Shown here: in pieces, positions 13,501-25,371 of the stretch
How the letters are laid out: each line of letters opens with the position of its first letter
Numbering within the stretch: the first letter of the stretch is position 1
Source: Pyropia haitanensis
Taxonomy: Eukaryota > Rhodophyta > Bangiophyceae > Bangiales > Bangiaceae
Direction of reading: 5' to 3'
Assembly: GCA_008729055.1 (NCBI GenBank)
Contig: SDUX01000007.1
Span: 4,323,409-4,387,408 of the forward strand
DNA: 64,000 bases
Position numbers and translations under genes: made by a program
Notes under the pieces: generated by a model
Told to the model about the DNA's origin: nothing
Databases searched by the model: none
The model's input: the letters and a program-made list of their open reading frames with translations, nothing else

Positions 13501-15647
13501 TTGTCGCATTTCGGCCATTTTGACCACTTTTTGACACAAAGGGCTCCCTATGGGATGAAAAAGTTGATCTTTTCGGAAATCTGAGTTCGCCATTCGATCC
13601 GCCGACCTCGATTACATACCCCTACAGTCTCCCTTTCCACCTCAGACACCCCCTTCCTACCCCTGGGGGGGTCACGGAATGTGACCCGGGGATAAAAATT
13701 GGGGGGCCCCCCCAGCCAAACACAATGTCACTCCTATCACCTCAATAACGGTCCCCAATTCCAAAACAAACCACACAGGGAGACGCGTCTCGGTCTCCTC
13801 TACAAGATCCGCTACTCAGATTTCACTTTTGACAAACTCGCCGGGCCAACTTTGTCGCATTTCCGCCATTTTGACCACTTTTTGACACAAAGGGGTCCCT
13901 ATGGGATGAAAAAGTTGATCTTTTCGGAAATCTGAGTTCGCCATTCGATCCGCCGACCTCGATTACATACCCCTACAGTCTCCCTTTCCACTCCAGACAC
14001 CCCCTTCCTACCCCTGGGGGGGGGTCACGCAACTCTACCCGGGGATAAAAAACGGCACCTGGGACTTAGGCGTTTTTTGCCCCCCAAAGCCAAACACAAT
14101 GTCACTCCCATCACCTCAATAACGGTCCCCAATTCCAAAACAAACCACACAGGGAGACGCGTCTCGGTCTCCTCTACAAGATCCGCTACTCAGATTTCAC
14201 TTTTGACAAACTCGCCGGGCCAACTTTGTCGCATTTCCGCCATTTTGACCACTTTTTGACACAAAGGGCTCCCTATGGGATGAAAAAGTTGATCTTTTCG
14301 GAAATCTGAGTTCGCCATTCGATCCGCCGACCTCGATTACATACCCCTACAGTCTCCCTTTCCACCTCAGACACCCCCTTCCTACCCCTGGGGGGGTCAC
14401 GGAATGTGACCCGGGGATAAAAATTGGGGGGCCCCCCCAGCCAAACACAATGTCACTCCTATCACCTCAATAACGGTCCCCAATTCCAAAACAAACCACA
14501 CAGGGCGACGCGTCTCGGTCTCCTCTACAAGATCCGCTACTCAGATTTCACTTTTGACAAACTCGCCGGGCCAACTTTGTCGCCTTTCGGCCATTTTGAC
14601 CACTTTTTGACACAAAGGGGTCCCTATGGGATGAAAAAGTTGATCTTTTCGGAAATCTGAGTTCGCCATTCGATCCGCCGACCTCGATTACATACCCCTA
14701 CAGTCTCCCTTTCCACCCCAGACACCCCCTTCCTACCCCTGGGGGGGGGTCACGCAACTCTACCCGGGGATAAAAAACGGCACCTGGGACTTAGGCGTTT
14801 TTTGCCCCCCAAAGCCAAACACAATGTCACTCCCATCACCTCAATAACGGTCCCCAATTCCAAAACAAACCACACAGGGAGACGCGTCTCGGTCTCCTCT
14901 ACAAGATCCGCTACTCAGATTTCACTTTTGACAAACTCGCCGGGCCAACTTTGTCGCATTTCCGCCATTTTGACCACTTTTTGACACAAAGGGGTCCCTA
15001 TGGGATGAAAAAGTTGATCTTTTCGGAAATCTGAGTTCGCCATTCGATCCGCCGACCTCGATTACATACCCCTACAGTCTCCCTTTCCACCTCAGACACC
15101 CCCTTCCTACCCCTGGGGGGGTCACGGAATGTGACCCGGGGATAAAAATTGGGGGGCCCCCCCAGCCAAACACAATGTCACTCCTATCACCTCAATAACG
15201 GTCCCCAATTCCAAAACAAACCACACAGGGCGACGCGTCTCGGTCTCCTCTACAAGATCCGCTACTCAGATTTCACTTTTGACAAACTCGCCGGGCCAAC
15301 TTTGTCGCCTTTCGGCCATTTTGACCACTTTTTGACACAAAGGGCTCCCTATGGGATGAAAAAGTTGATCTTTTCGGAAATCTGAGTTCGCCATTCGATC
15401 CGCCGACCTCGATTACATACCCCTACAGTCTCCCTTTCCACCTCAGACACCCCCTTCCTACCCCTGGGGGGGGGTCACGCAACTCTACCCGGGGATAAAA
15501 AACGGCACCTGGGACTTAGGCGTTTTTTGCCCCCCAAAGCCAAACACAATGTCACTCCCATCACCTCAATAACGGTCCCCAATTCCAAAACAAACCACAC
15601 AGGGAGACGCGTCTCGGTCTCCTCTACAAGATCCGCTACTCAGATTT
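4541..15647 (+). repeat. 11-kb tandem array of two alternating units (373 and 351 bp)
   Basis: About 31 monomers of two related types. Type A (about 373 bp) contains GGTCACGCAACTCTACCCGG and GGCGTTTTTTGCCCCCC. Type B (about 351 bp) instead has GGTCACGGAATGTGACCCGG and TTGGGGGGCCCCCCCAG. They share the rest, including CCTCTACAAGATCCGCTACT and TGGGATGAAAAAGTTGATCT. They mostly alternate A-B (725-bp dimer), with B-B at 7179/7530 and 11153/11504 and A-A-A at 12606/12979/13352. Blocks about 3,975 bp apart share the same order and private variants. The array ends abruptly inside a type A unit near 15647. Small open frames of 60 and 78 codons recur in each unit only because the DNA does. Confidence 0.95.
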
Positions 15648-15959
15648 TATATCGCAGCCACCTCCGTGAACGTCTGTTGAGGCACGTACAGGGGGACTAA
15701 CACAGATACATACAGCCCTCGACATTGTGCATTCCCGTTGCTTGGCGGCCTCTGAGCGTCTCATAAATGGCTTCACTGTGTTCCGCAACCCTAACTTGCC
15801 CAGAATCGACCCTTAATACGCACATTTTCAGCCTAAAACGAGTCTTCAGAGCCCTAATGAGCCTTAACCGCCTGCTAATCACGCCTAATGCGCTTAATGG
15901 GGCCCTAAGTGACGCTTAACTCACCCTAACCACCCCTAAGTGCCCTTAACCACCCCCTA
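15648..15959 (+). other. Unique IGS segment between arrays
   Basis: The first 200 bp are non-repetitive, beginning TTATATCGCAGCCACCTCCG. They then pass into CCCTAA-like words (CCCTAATGAGCCTTAACCGC) leading into the 92-bp array. No gene or known signal is recognised. Confidence 0.55.
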
Positions 15960-18770
15960 ACTCGCCCTAAGTGCCCTTAGCAACCTTAACCCCCCACTAA
16001 TTTTCATTAACCCACCCCTAAGTGGCCCTAACCACCCCTTAACCCGCCCTAACTCGCCCTAAGTGGCCTTAGCAACCTTAACCCCCCACTAATTTTCATT
16101 AACCCACCCCTAAGTGGCCCTAACCACCCCTTAACCCGCCCTAACTCGCCCTAAGTGGCCTTAGCAACCTTAACCCCCCACTAATTTTCATTAACCCACC
16201 CCTAAGTGGCCCTAACCCACCCTTAACCCGCCCTAACTCGCCCTAAGTGCCCTTAGCAACCTTAACCCCCCACTAATTTTCATTAACCCACCCTTAAGTG
16301 GCCCTAACCCACCCTTAACCCGCCCTAACTCGCCCTAAGTGGCCTTAGCAACCTTAACCCCCCACTAATTTTCATTAACCCACCCCTAAGTGGCCCTAAC
16401 CCACCCTTAACCCGCCCTAACTCGCCCTAAGTGGCCTTAGCAACCTTAACCCCCCACTAATTTTCATTAACCCACCCCTAAGTGGCCCTAACCACCCTTA
16501 ACCCGCCCTAACTCGCCCTAAGTGGCCTTAGCAACCTTAACCCCCCACTAATTTTCATTAACCCACCCCTAAGTGGCCCTAACCCACCCTTAACCCGCCC
16601 TAACTCGCCCTAAGTGGCCTTAGCAACCTTAACCCCCCACTAATTTTCATTAACCCACCCCTAAGTGGCCCTAACCCACCCTTAACCCGCCCTAACTCGC
16701 CCTAAGTGCCTTAGCAACCTTAACCCCCCACTAATTTTCATTAACCCACCCCTAAGTGGCCCTAACCACCCTTAACCCGCCCTAACTCGCCCTAAGTGCC
16801 TTAGCAACCTTAACCCCCCACTAATTTTCATTAACCCACCCCTAAGTGGCCCTAACCACCCTTAACCCGCCCTAACTCGCCCTAAGTGGCCTTAGCAACC
16901 TTAACCCCCCACTAATTTTCATTAACCCACCCCTAAGTGGCCCTAACCCACCCTTAACCCGCCCTAACTCGCCCTAAGTGCCCTTAGCAACCTTAACCCC
17001 CCACTAATTTTCATTAACCCACCCCTAAGTGGCCCTAACCACCCCTTAACCCGCCCTAACTCGCCCTAAGTGCCCTTAGCAACCTTAACCCCCCACTAAT
17101 TTTCATTAACCCACCCCTAAGTGGCCCTAACCACCCCTTAACCCGCCCTAACTCGCCCTAAGTGCCCTTAGCAACCTTAACCCCCCACTAATTTTCATTA
17201 ACCCACCCCTAAGTGGCCCTAACCACCCCTTAACCCGCCCTAACTCGCCCTAAGTGCCCTTAGCAACCTTAACCCCCCACTAATTTTCATTAACCCACCC
17301 CTAAGTGGCCCTAACCACCCCTTAACCCGCCCTAACTCGCCCTAAGTGGCCTTAGCAACCTTAACCCCCCACTAATTTTCATTAACCCACCCCTAAGTGG
17401 CCCTAACCACCCCTTAACCCGCCCTAACTCGCCCTAAGTGGCCTTAGCAACCTTAACCCCCCACTAATTTTCATTAACCCACCCCTAAGTGGCCCTAACC
17501 ACCCCTTAACCCGCCCTAACTCGCCCTAAGTGGCCTTAGCAACCTTAACCCCCCACTAATTTTCATTAACCCACCCCTAAGTGGCCCTAACCACCCCTTA
17601 ACCCGCCCTAACTCGCCCTAAGTGCCCTTAGCAACCTTAACCCCCCACTAATTTTCATTAACCCACCCCTAAGTGGCCCTAACCACCCCTTAACCCGCCC
17701 TAACTCGCCCTAAGTGGCCTTAGCAACCTTAACCCCCCACTAATTTTCATTAACCCACCCCTAAGTGGCCCTAACCACCCCTTAACCCGCCCTAACTCGC
17801 CCTAAGTGGCCTTAGCAACCTTAACCCCCCACTAATTTTCATTAACCCACCCCTAAGTGGCCCTAACCACCCCTTAACCCGCCCTAACTCGCCCTAAGTG
17901 GCCTTAGCAACCTTAACCCCCCACTAATTTTCATTAACCCACCCCTAAGTGGCCCTAACCACCCCTTAACCCGCCCTAACTCGCCCTAAGTGCCCTTAGC
18001 AACCTTAACCCCCCACTAATTTTCATTAACCCACCCCTAAGTGGCCCTAACCACCCCTTAACCCGCCCTAACTCGCCCTAAGTGCCCTTAGCAACCTTAA
18101 CCCCCCACTAATTTTCATTAACCCACCCCTAAGTGGCCCTAACCACCCCTTAACCCGCCCTAACTCGCCCTAAGTGGCCTTAGCAACCTTAACCCCCCAC
18201 TAATTTTCATTAACCCACCCCTAAGTGGCCCTAACCCACCCTTAACCCGCCCTAACTCGCCCTAAGTGGCCTTAGCAACCTTAACCCCCCACTAATTTTC
18301 ATTAACCCACCCCTAAGTGGCCCTAACCCACCCTTAACCCGCCCTAACTCGCCCTAAGTGCCCTTAGCAACCTTAACCCCCCACTAATTTTCATTAACCC
18401 ACCCCTAAGTGGCCCTAACCCACCCTTAACCCGCCCTAACTCGCCCTAAGTGCCCTTAGCAACCTTAACCCCCCACTAATTTTCATTAACCCACCCCTAA
18501 GTGGCCCTAACCACCCCTTAACCCGCCCTAACTCGCCCTAAGTGGCCTTAGCAACCTTAACCCCCCACTAATTTTCATTAACCCACCCCTAAGTGGCCCT
18601 AACCCACCCTTAACCCGCCCTAACTCGCCCTAAGTGCCCTTAGCAACCTTAACCCCCCACTAATTTTCATTAACCCACCCCTAAGTGGCCCTAACCACCC
18701 CTTAACCCGCCCTAACTCGCCCTAAGTGGCCTTAGCAACCTTAACCCCCCACTAATTTTCATTAACCACC
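15960..18770 (+). repeat. 92-bp tandem array (IGS), about 30 copies
   Basis: TTAGCAACCTTAACCCCCCA recurs every 92 bp (15977, 16069, 16161, 16253 and so on to about 18732), a few units being 90-91 bp. Each unit runs through CTAATTTTCATTAACCCACC, CCTAAGTGGCCCTAACC and CGCCCTAACTCGCC. Variants CCACCCC/CCCACCC and GTGGCC/GTGCCC are distributed in patches, as expected from local duplication and homogenisation. Confidence 0.95.
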
Positions 18771-18784
18771 CCTTAAACGGCCTA

Positions 18785-19640
18785 ATAACCCTTAATTTCA
18801 GGAAAAAAGCGGAAAAGTCGCTCTAAAAGTGCTTAAAAACACGTTCCAAGTCAAATTTTCTGGACATCAAATTATCCTCGTTCAACGGCGCGTCTGATGC
18901 ACGCATTCCCGTGTCGAACGGTTATCATGACCTCTAGTACTTGGCGTGCAAGCGTCGATTTGGCCCGTTTGCGGGACATCTCCACCCACAGTGACTCGGG
19001 ATCGTGTCTGTTTCCGGATCTGATGCCGTCACCTTCTGCGCATGACCTTGACGGACCTTCATGCCAGGTTCGGTCAGCATCGGACATCATGCGGCAACGC
19101 AAGGCCCGTACAAGTGCCAAAATCGGGGGTACACGTCTTTACGGTGCCATAACGGGCGTTCCAGACCTTTGCACACCGATTTTCTTGCTTCCCCAGTGGA
19201 TGCGCACCATCGACTTGCCCTGACCAAGTTTTGGTTCGAATATTGTAAAATGGTCACTCCTGAGCCCCGACATGGTGCCTTGTGGTGTCTTATTGCAGAA
19301 GACAGGCAGACAGCTGAGCGTCAAGTGGCGCATGCGTACAACCCATCAAGTCGGGTTCGACAAAATCGATGGAGGGCTCCTCAGTGGGATGCACGATGGC
19401 GGAAACCCCGGTTGGACCGGTCCCCCGGTCGTTTGGGGGTCCCTGGGGACCCCCTCCAGAACCCCCCTAGGAGGGCCTTTCCGCGCAGGTGGCCAAGTGC
19501 CACGCTGCGGGAACGACTGTGGGAGGTGCTGGGAGGGGTCTATGAGGTTGTAGAGCTCGAGAAATGACCTCAGGAGTGTCTCGAACGTCTAATTCTACCC
19601 TAAAAACCCCCGAATGGGCCTTAGTACGCGCGCAAGTCGG
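18785..19640 (+). repeat. IGS long repeat, copy 1 of 2
   Basis: A roughly 850-bp non-CCCTAA block beginning near AGGAAAAAAGCGGAAAAGTC and containing CAAATTTTCTGGACATCAA and TGACTCGGGATCGTGTC. It recurs with point differences at 21237-22080. Open frames of 108 and 168 codons occur in it but are not conserved as proteins between the copies (indels and substitutions change them), so no gene is called. Confidence 0.85.
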
Positions 19641-19679
19641 GTTAAGTCGCCCATATTACGGCTAAGTCCCCCTAATAAG

Positions 19680-21140
19680 CCTAATATTAGGCCTAATAGG
19701 CTCTTGATCCTCCCTAGTGATCCTTATACCACGTTCATATTTTTTTATTTCGCCTAATGCACCCCTAATGACGCCTAATGCGGCCTAACTCACCTTAACC
19801 CAGCCTAATATTTTCCTAATCACCTTAAGTTCAGCCTAACCCACCTCTAATGACCCCTAATGCAGACTTAACACGGTCCAAGTCCCACTTAAACCAGGAA
19901 AACGACTTAAGATTAGCCTTAATGGGCTCTTGATCCTCCCTAATGATCCTTATACACCATTCATTTCACCTAATCGACCTTAACCCACGCCTAACCCACC
20001 CTTAACCCACCTAACCATCCCCTAATCACCCTAATGTACCCCTAATCACCTTAACTTTAACCAAATCTCCCCCTAAGCGGCCTAATGTGGCCCAAATGGG
20101 GCCTTAATGAGCCTAAACGGGCACTTAGTTGTGGATTTGGACTTATAATGCGCCCTAATCGGCCTCTGATCCTCCTTAGTGATCCTTATACACCATTCAT
20201 TTCACCTAATCGACCTTAACCCACGCCTAACCCACCCTTAACCCACCTAACCACCCCCTAATCACCCTAATGTGCCCCTAATGTCTTAAAGTTAAGCCTA
20301 ATCACCCCCTAAGTGGCCTAATGTGGCCCTAATCGGGCCTTAATGGCCTTAAAGGCGCACTTAGTTGCGTATTTGGACTTAAAGTGAGCCCTAATCGGCC
20401 TCTGATCCTCCCTAATGATCCTTATACACCATTCATTTCACCTAATCGACCTTAACCCACGCCTAACCCACCCTTAACCCACCTAACCACCCCCTAATCA
20501 CCCTAATGTACCCCTAATCACCTTAACTTTAACCAAATCTCCCCCTAAGTGGCCTAATGTGGCCCAAATGGGGCCTTAATGAGCCTAAACGGGCACTTAG
20601 TTGTGGATTTGGACTTATAATGCGCCCTAATCGGCCTCTGATCCTCCTTAGTGATCCTTATACACCATTCATTTCACCTAATCGACCTTAACCCACGCCT
20701 AACCCACCCTTAACCCACCTAACCACCCCCTAATCACCCTAATGTGCCCCTAATATCTTAAAGTTAAGCCTAATCGCCCCCTAAGTGGCCTTATGTGGCC
20801 CAAATGGGGCCTTAATGGCCTTAAAGACGCACTTAGTTGCGTATTTGGACTTAAAGTCGGCCCTAATAGGCCCTTGATCCTCCCTAGTGATCCTTATACA
20901 CCATTCATTTCACCTAATCGACCTTAACCCACGCCTAACCCACCCTTAACCCACCTAACCACCCCCTAATCTCCCTAATATACCCCTAATCACCTTAACT
21001 TTTACTTAACCCTCCCCTAAGTGGCCTAATGAGGCCCTAATGAGGCCTTAATGACGCTAAACAGGCACTTAATCGTGGAATTGCCCTTAAAACGAGGCCT
21101 AATGGGCTCTTGATCCTCCCTAATGCTCCTTATACCACAT
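19680..21140 (+). repeat. 236-bp tandem repeats (IGS)
   Basis: GATCCTTATACACCATTCAT recurs at about 19945, 20181, 20417, 20653 and 20889, a period of 236 bp. Diverged versions flank the series. Neighbouring units alternate slightly (CTTTAACCAAATC versus TTAAAGTTAAGCC), suggesting a 472-bp dimer stage. Most of the unit is CCCTAA-like. Confidence 0.9.
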
Positions 21141-21236
21141 TCATTTCACCTAACCCACCCTTAACCCACCCTTAGTCGCCTTAACCCACCCTTAATGCGG
21201 CCCTAATGCACCCTAATGACCCCTTAATGGCCCTAA

Positions 21237-22080
21237 AAACCCTTAATTTAAGGAAAATAGAGGAAAAGTCGCTCTATTAGGCCTCAAAGACACGTCCCAA
21301 GTCAAATTTTCTGGACATCAACTTATCCTCGTCCAACGGCGCGTCTGATGCACGCACTCCCGTGTCGAACGGTTATCACCTCGTCTAGTACTTGGCGTGG
21401 AAGCGTCAATATGGCCCATTTGCGGTATATCTCCACCCACAGTGACTCGGGATCGTGTCCGTTTCCGGATCTGATGCCTGTACCCTCTGCGCATGACCTG
21501 TACGGACCTCCATGCCAGATCCGGTCAGCATCGGACATCATGCGGCAACGCAAGGCCCGTATAGGTGCCAAAAACGGGGGTATACGCCTTTACGGTGCCA
21601 TAACGGGCGTTCCAGACCTTTGCACACCGATTTTCTTGCTTTCCCAGTGGATGGGCACCATCGACTTGCCCTGACAAAGTTTTGGTTTGAATATTGTAAA
21701 TTGGTCACTCCTGAGCCCTGACATGGTGCCTTGTGGTGTCTTATTGCAGAAGACAGGCAGACGGTTGTCGTTCATGTCACGTACCAACACAACCCATAAA
21801 GTCGGGTTCGACAAAACCGATGGAGGGCTCCTCAGTGGGATGCACGATGGCGGAAACCCCGGTTGGACCGGTCCCCCGGTCGTTTGGGGGTCCCTGGGGA
21901 CCCCCCCCAGAACCCCCCTAGGAGGGGGTTTTTGCGGGTAGAGCCCTAAGGCGGGGTAGGTGGGGGCCAACTGGACTGCCAGGGAGGGGTCTATAGGGTT
22001 GTAGAGCGCGAAAAACGACCTCAGGGGTGTCTAGAACGTCTAAAATGACCCCATAATGCTCCCGAAATGCCTTCGTACGG
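21237..22080 (+). repeat. IGS long repeat, copy 2 of 2
   Basis: Second copy of the block at 18785-19640, about 2.45 kb downstream. Shared blocks include CAAATTTTCTGGACATCAA, GTGACTCGGGATCGTGTC and GGTCCCCCGGTCGTTTGGGG. The copies differ by scattered substitutions and a different 3' part after GAACCCCCCTAGGAGGG. Confidence 0.85.
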
Positions 22081-22290
22081 CCCCAAAGGCCCTAAATGGG
22101 GCTTAATCACCCTAATCACCCCTAATATGGCCCTAATGTGGCCCTAATGCGCCCTAACTCGGCCTAATGTGCCTTAACCCACCCTTAATGACCCCTAATG
22201 GCCCTTAACTCACCTAACTTTCTCCTAATGTGCCCCTAATCACCTTAACTTCTACCTGAACGGCCTTTAATGGGCCTTGATCATCGGGAA
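22081..22290 (+). other. Degenerate CCCTAA-like spacer
   Basis: Irregular words such as CCCTAATGTGGCCCTAATG with no fixed period. No gene is supported. Confidence 0.5.
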
Positions 22291-23870
22291 TTGGCCTTAA
22301 TAGGCCCCTATTGCACTCTGATCACGCCTATCTCATCTTAACTCACCCTAATTTTCACTAACCCACCCTTAAGTGGCCCTAACCCACCCTTAACCCACCC
22401 TTAACCCACCTAACCCACCCTTAGCAACCTTAACCCTCCCTAATATTCATTAACCCACCCTTAACCCACCCCTAATGCCCCCTAATGACCCCTAATGGGT
22501 CCCAAACCTCCCAATATGTCGAATTGGGAGACTTAACTGGGACATACTTGGCCTTAATGTCCCTTAATAGGCCCCTATTGCACTCTGATCACGCCTATCT
22601 CATCTTAACTCACCCTAATTTTCGTTAACCCACCCTTAAGTGGCCTTAACCCACCCTTAACCCACCCTTAACCCACCTAACCCACCCTTAGCAACCTTAA
22701 CCCTCACTAATTTTCATTAACCCACCCTTAACCCACCCCTAATGACCCCTAATGACCCCTAATGGGTCCCAAACCTCCCAATATGTTGAATTCGGAGACT
22801 TAAATGGGACATACTTGGCCTTAATGTCCCTAAATGGGCCCTTATTGCACTCTGATCACGCCTATCTCATCTTAACTCACCCTAATTTTCGTTAACCCAC
22901 CCTTAAGTGGCCTTAACCCACCCTTAACCCACCCTTAACCCACCTAACCCACCCTTAGCAACCTTAACCCTCACTAATATTCATTAACCCACCCTTAACC
23001 CACCCCTAATGACCCCTAATGACCCTAAATGGGGGTCAAACCTCCCAATATGTCGAATTGGGAGACTTAACTGGGACATACTTGGCCTTAATGTCCCTAA
23101 ATAGGCCCTTATTGCACTCTGATCACGCCTATCTCATCTTAACTCACCCTAATTTTCATTAACCCACCCTTAAGTGGCCTTAACCCACCCTTAACCCACC
23201 CTTAACCCACCTAACCCACCCTTAGCAACCTTAACCCTCACTAATTTTCATTAACCCACCCTTAACCCACCCCTAATGACCCCTAATGACCCCTAATGGG
23301 TCCCAAACCTCCCAATATGTTGAATTCGGAGACTTAAGTGGGACATACTTGGCCCTAATGTCCCTAAATAGGCCCTTATTGCACTCTGATCACGCCTATC
23401 TCATCTTAACTCACCCTAATTTTCATTAACCCACCCTTAAGTGGCCCTAACCCACCCTTAACCCACCTAACCCACCCTTAGCAATCTTAACCCCCACTAA
23501 TTTTCATTAACCCACCCTTAACCCACCCCTAATGACCCCTAATGACCCCTAATGCGGCTTAAACCTCCCAATATGTTGAATTGAGCGACTTAACTGGTGC
23601 ATACTTGCCTTAAACGGCCCTTAATAGGCCCCTATTGCACTCTGATCACGCCTATCTCATCTTAACTCACACTAATTTAACTTAACCCACCCTTAACCCA
23701 CCCTTAACCCACCTAACCCACCCTTAAGTGGCCCTAATACTTCTTAACCCCCCTAATATTCATTAAACCACCCCCTAATGCCCCCTAATGACCCCTAATG
23801 GGTCCCTAATCGCCCTTAATGCGCCTTAAGTGGGCCTAATGGTCCCCTATTGCACTCTGATCACGCCTAT
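22291..23870 (+). repeat. 267-bp tandem repeats (IGS)
   Basis: CTGATCACGCCTATCTCATC recurs at about 22318, 22585, 22852, 23119 and 23386, a period of 267 bp, followed by shortened units of 256 and 215 bp. Each unit contains the TTAGCAACC/CTAATTTTCATTAACCC core shared with the 155-bp and 92-bp arrays. Confidence 0.9.
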
Positions 23871-25370
23871 CCCATCTTAATGCGCTCCATTTCATTTCAG
23901 CCCGGCGCTAATGCGACCGAGGCCTCTCCACGGCTAAGACACCGGTAACGCCGGTTCTCTATCCCCGGGTTCGTTTTTGACCCCGTCAGGGGGGGTCCTG
24001 AGGACGCACGAGAGGCCGCCATTCCGGCGACCGGTAACTGTGCCTCTTGGCCGCGTCATGTATGAACGGGCCCACAGGACTATGAGGACAGGTGGTGGTC
24101 GGTCGGCGGATCGACTTTGCCGTGGCAGCCCCCACCCCCCCTCAGGCCCGGGAAACGCATGGTCTGGTCAACCTGCGTTCCTGGGCCTGTTTGGGGGGGG
24201 GGGTGGTCGCGGCCGCCCCGCCTCACTGTTGGGGGCATAGCCGTCGTGGAGCGGCCCCCCCCCTCAGGAGCATGTTTTGGTATGGTTTTTCGTAGCTACC
24301 CACCCTCGGCATAGCCTCGGCGGCATAGCTCATTTCTATACCTCAGCACCATCCTGAGGGGGGGGGTCGCCAGTAGAGAGGGTGCCCCCCTCAGGAAAAC
24401 GCATGTACCAGGGACGATAGTCGAGCATCGGGGTAGGCTCCCGTATGCATAGGGTGGGGTATGTCCCCCCCCCCCTCAGGACCATGTTGGCATAAGGGAT
24501 ACGCTTCACTGGTATCCCCCCCTACGGGGGTCGTTTTCATACGAGATTTTGATGATCGGTCTTGCGACCCGATATCACGAAGGATGGTGTTTCACATATG
24601 CAGGAGCCCCCCTGAGGGGTGTTTTCTTCCACCCCGGCTATCTTTTGCCCTGGTGCTCCGTTTGCGACGGGGACTGCAGATATCGACTCAGCGACCCTTT
24701 CTTAGTCAGAAACGTATCTGAGGTCGGAAATCGGAGACCCCCCCCTGACGGGTGTTTCCTCTAGGAGCATGAGCGATTCCTACAGAGCGATATCTTTGGC
24801 CCTGTTGCTCCGTTTGCGACGGGGACTGCAGATATCGACTCAGCGACCCTTTCTTAGTCAGAAACGCATCCGAGGTTGGAAATCGGAATACCCCCCCTGA
24901 CGGGTGTTTCCTCTAGGAACATGAGCGATTCCTACCGAGCGCTATCTTTGGCCCTGTTGCTCCGTTTGCGACGGGGACTGCAGATATCGACTCAGCGACC
25001 CTTTCTTAGTCAGAAACGCATCTGAGCCCAAGAATCGGAATACCCCCCCTGAGGGTGTTTCCTGGTAGGAATATGACCGTTCCCTACCGAGCGATACCTT
25101 TGGCCCTGTTGCTCCGTTTGCTACGGGACTGCAGATATCGACTCAGCGACCCTTTCTTATCAGAACGCATCTGAGCCCAAGAATCGGAATACCCCCCCTG
25201 ACGGGTGTTCCTGTAGAATACGACCGGTTCCCTACCGAGACCTTTGCCCTGTTGCTCCGTTTGCTACGGGATGCGGGTATCGACTCAGCGACCCTTTCTT
25301 AGTCAGAAACGTATCTGAGGTCGGAAATCGGCCGACCCCCCCGACGCGCTTCATTGGTATACGAGTATAC
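23463..25370 (+). repeat. Large IGS block, copy left of the N
   Basis: Starts ACCCACCTAACCCACCCTTA and includes the end of the 267-bp array, a unique stretch (for example CCGGGTTCGTTTTTGACCCC) and a sub-array with a 152-bp period (GCAGATATCGACTCAGCG at about 24676, 24828, 24980 and 25131). It ends TATACGAGTATAC just before the single N. The same sequence in the same order follows the N. The last 250 bp of this copy show many single-base losses relative to the second copy. Confidence 0.9.
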
Positions 25371-25371
25371 N

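Noticed and set aside
4659..15385. Thirty recurring small open frames of 60 and 78 codons with near-identical products
   Set aside because: They recur only because the DNA repeats do. Changes between units do not favour synonymous sites, there is no initiation context, and the two product types are the same DNA read in different frames.
3016..18770. CRISPR array
   Set aside because: Repeats are contiguous tandem units without unique spacers, inside eukaryotic rDNA.
18872..21970. Open frames of 82-168 codons in the two IGS long repeats as a duplicated gene
   Set aside because: Between copies the frames change length and composition through indels, and the same DNA is open on both strands. 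No selection for protein is visible.
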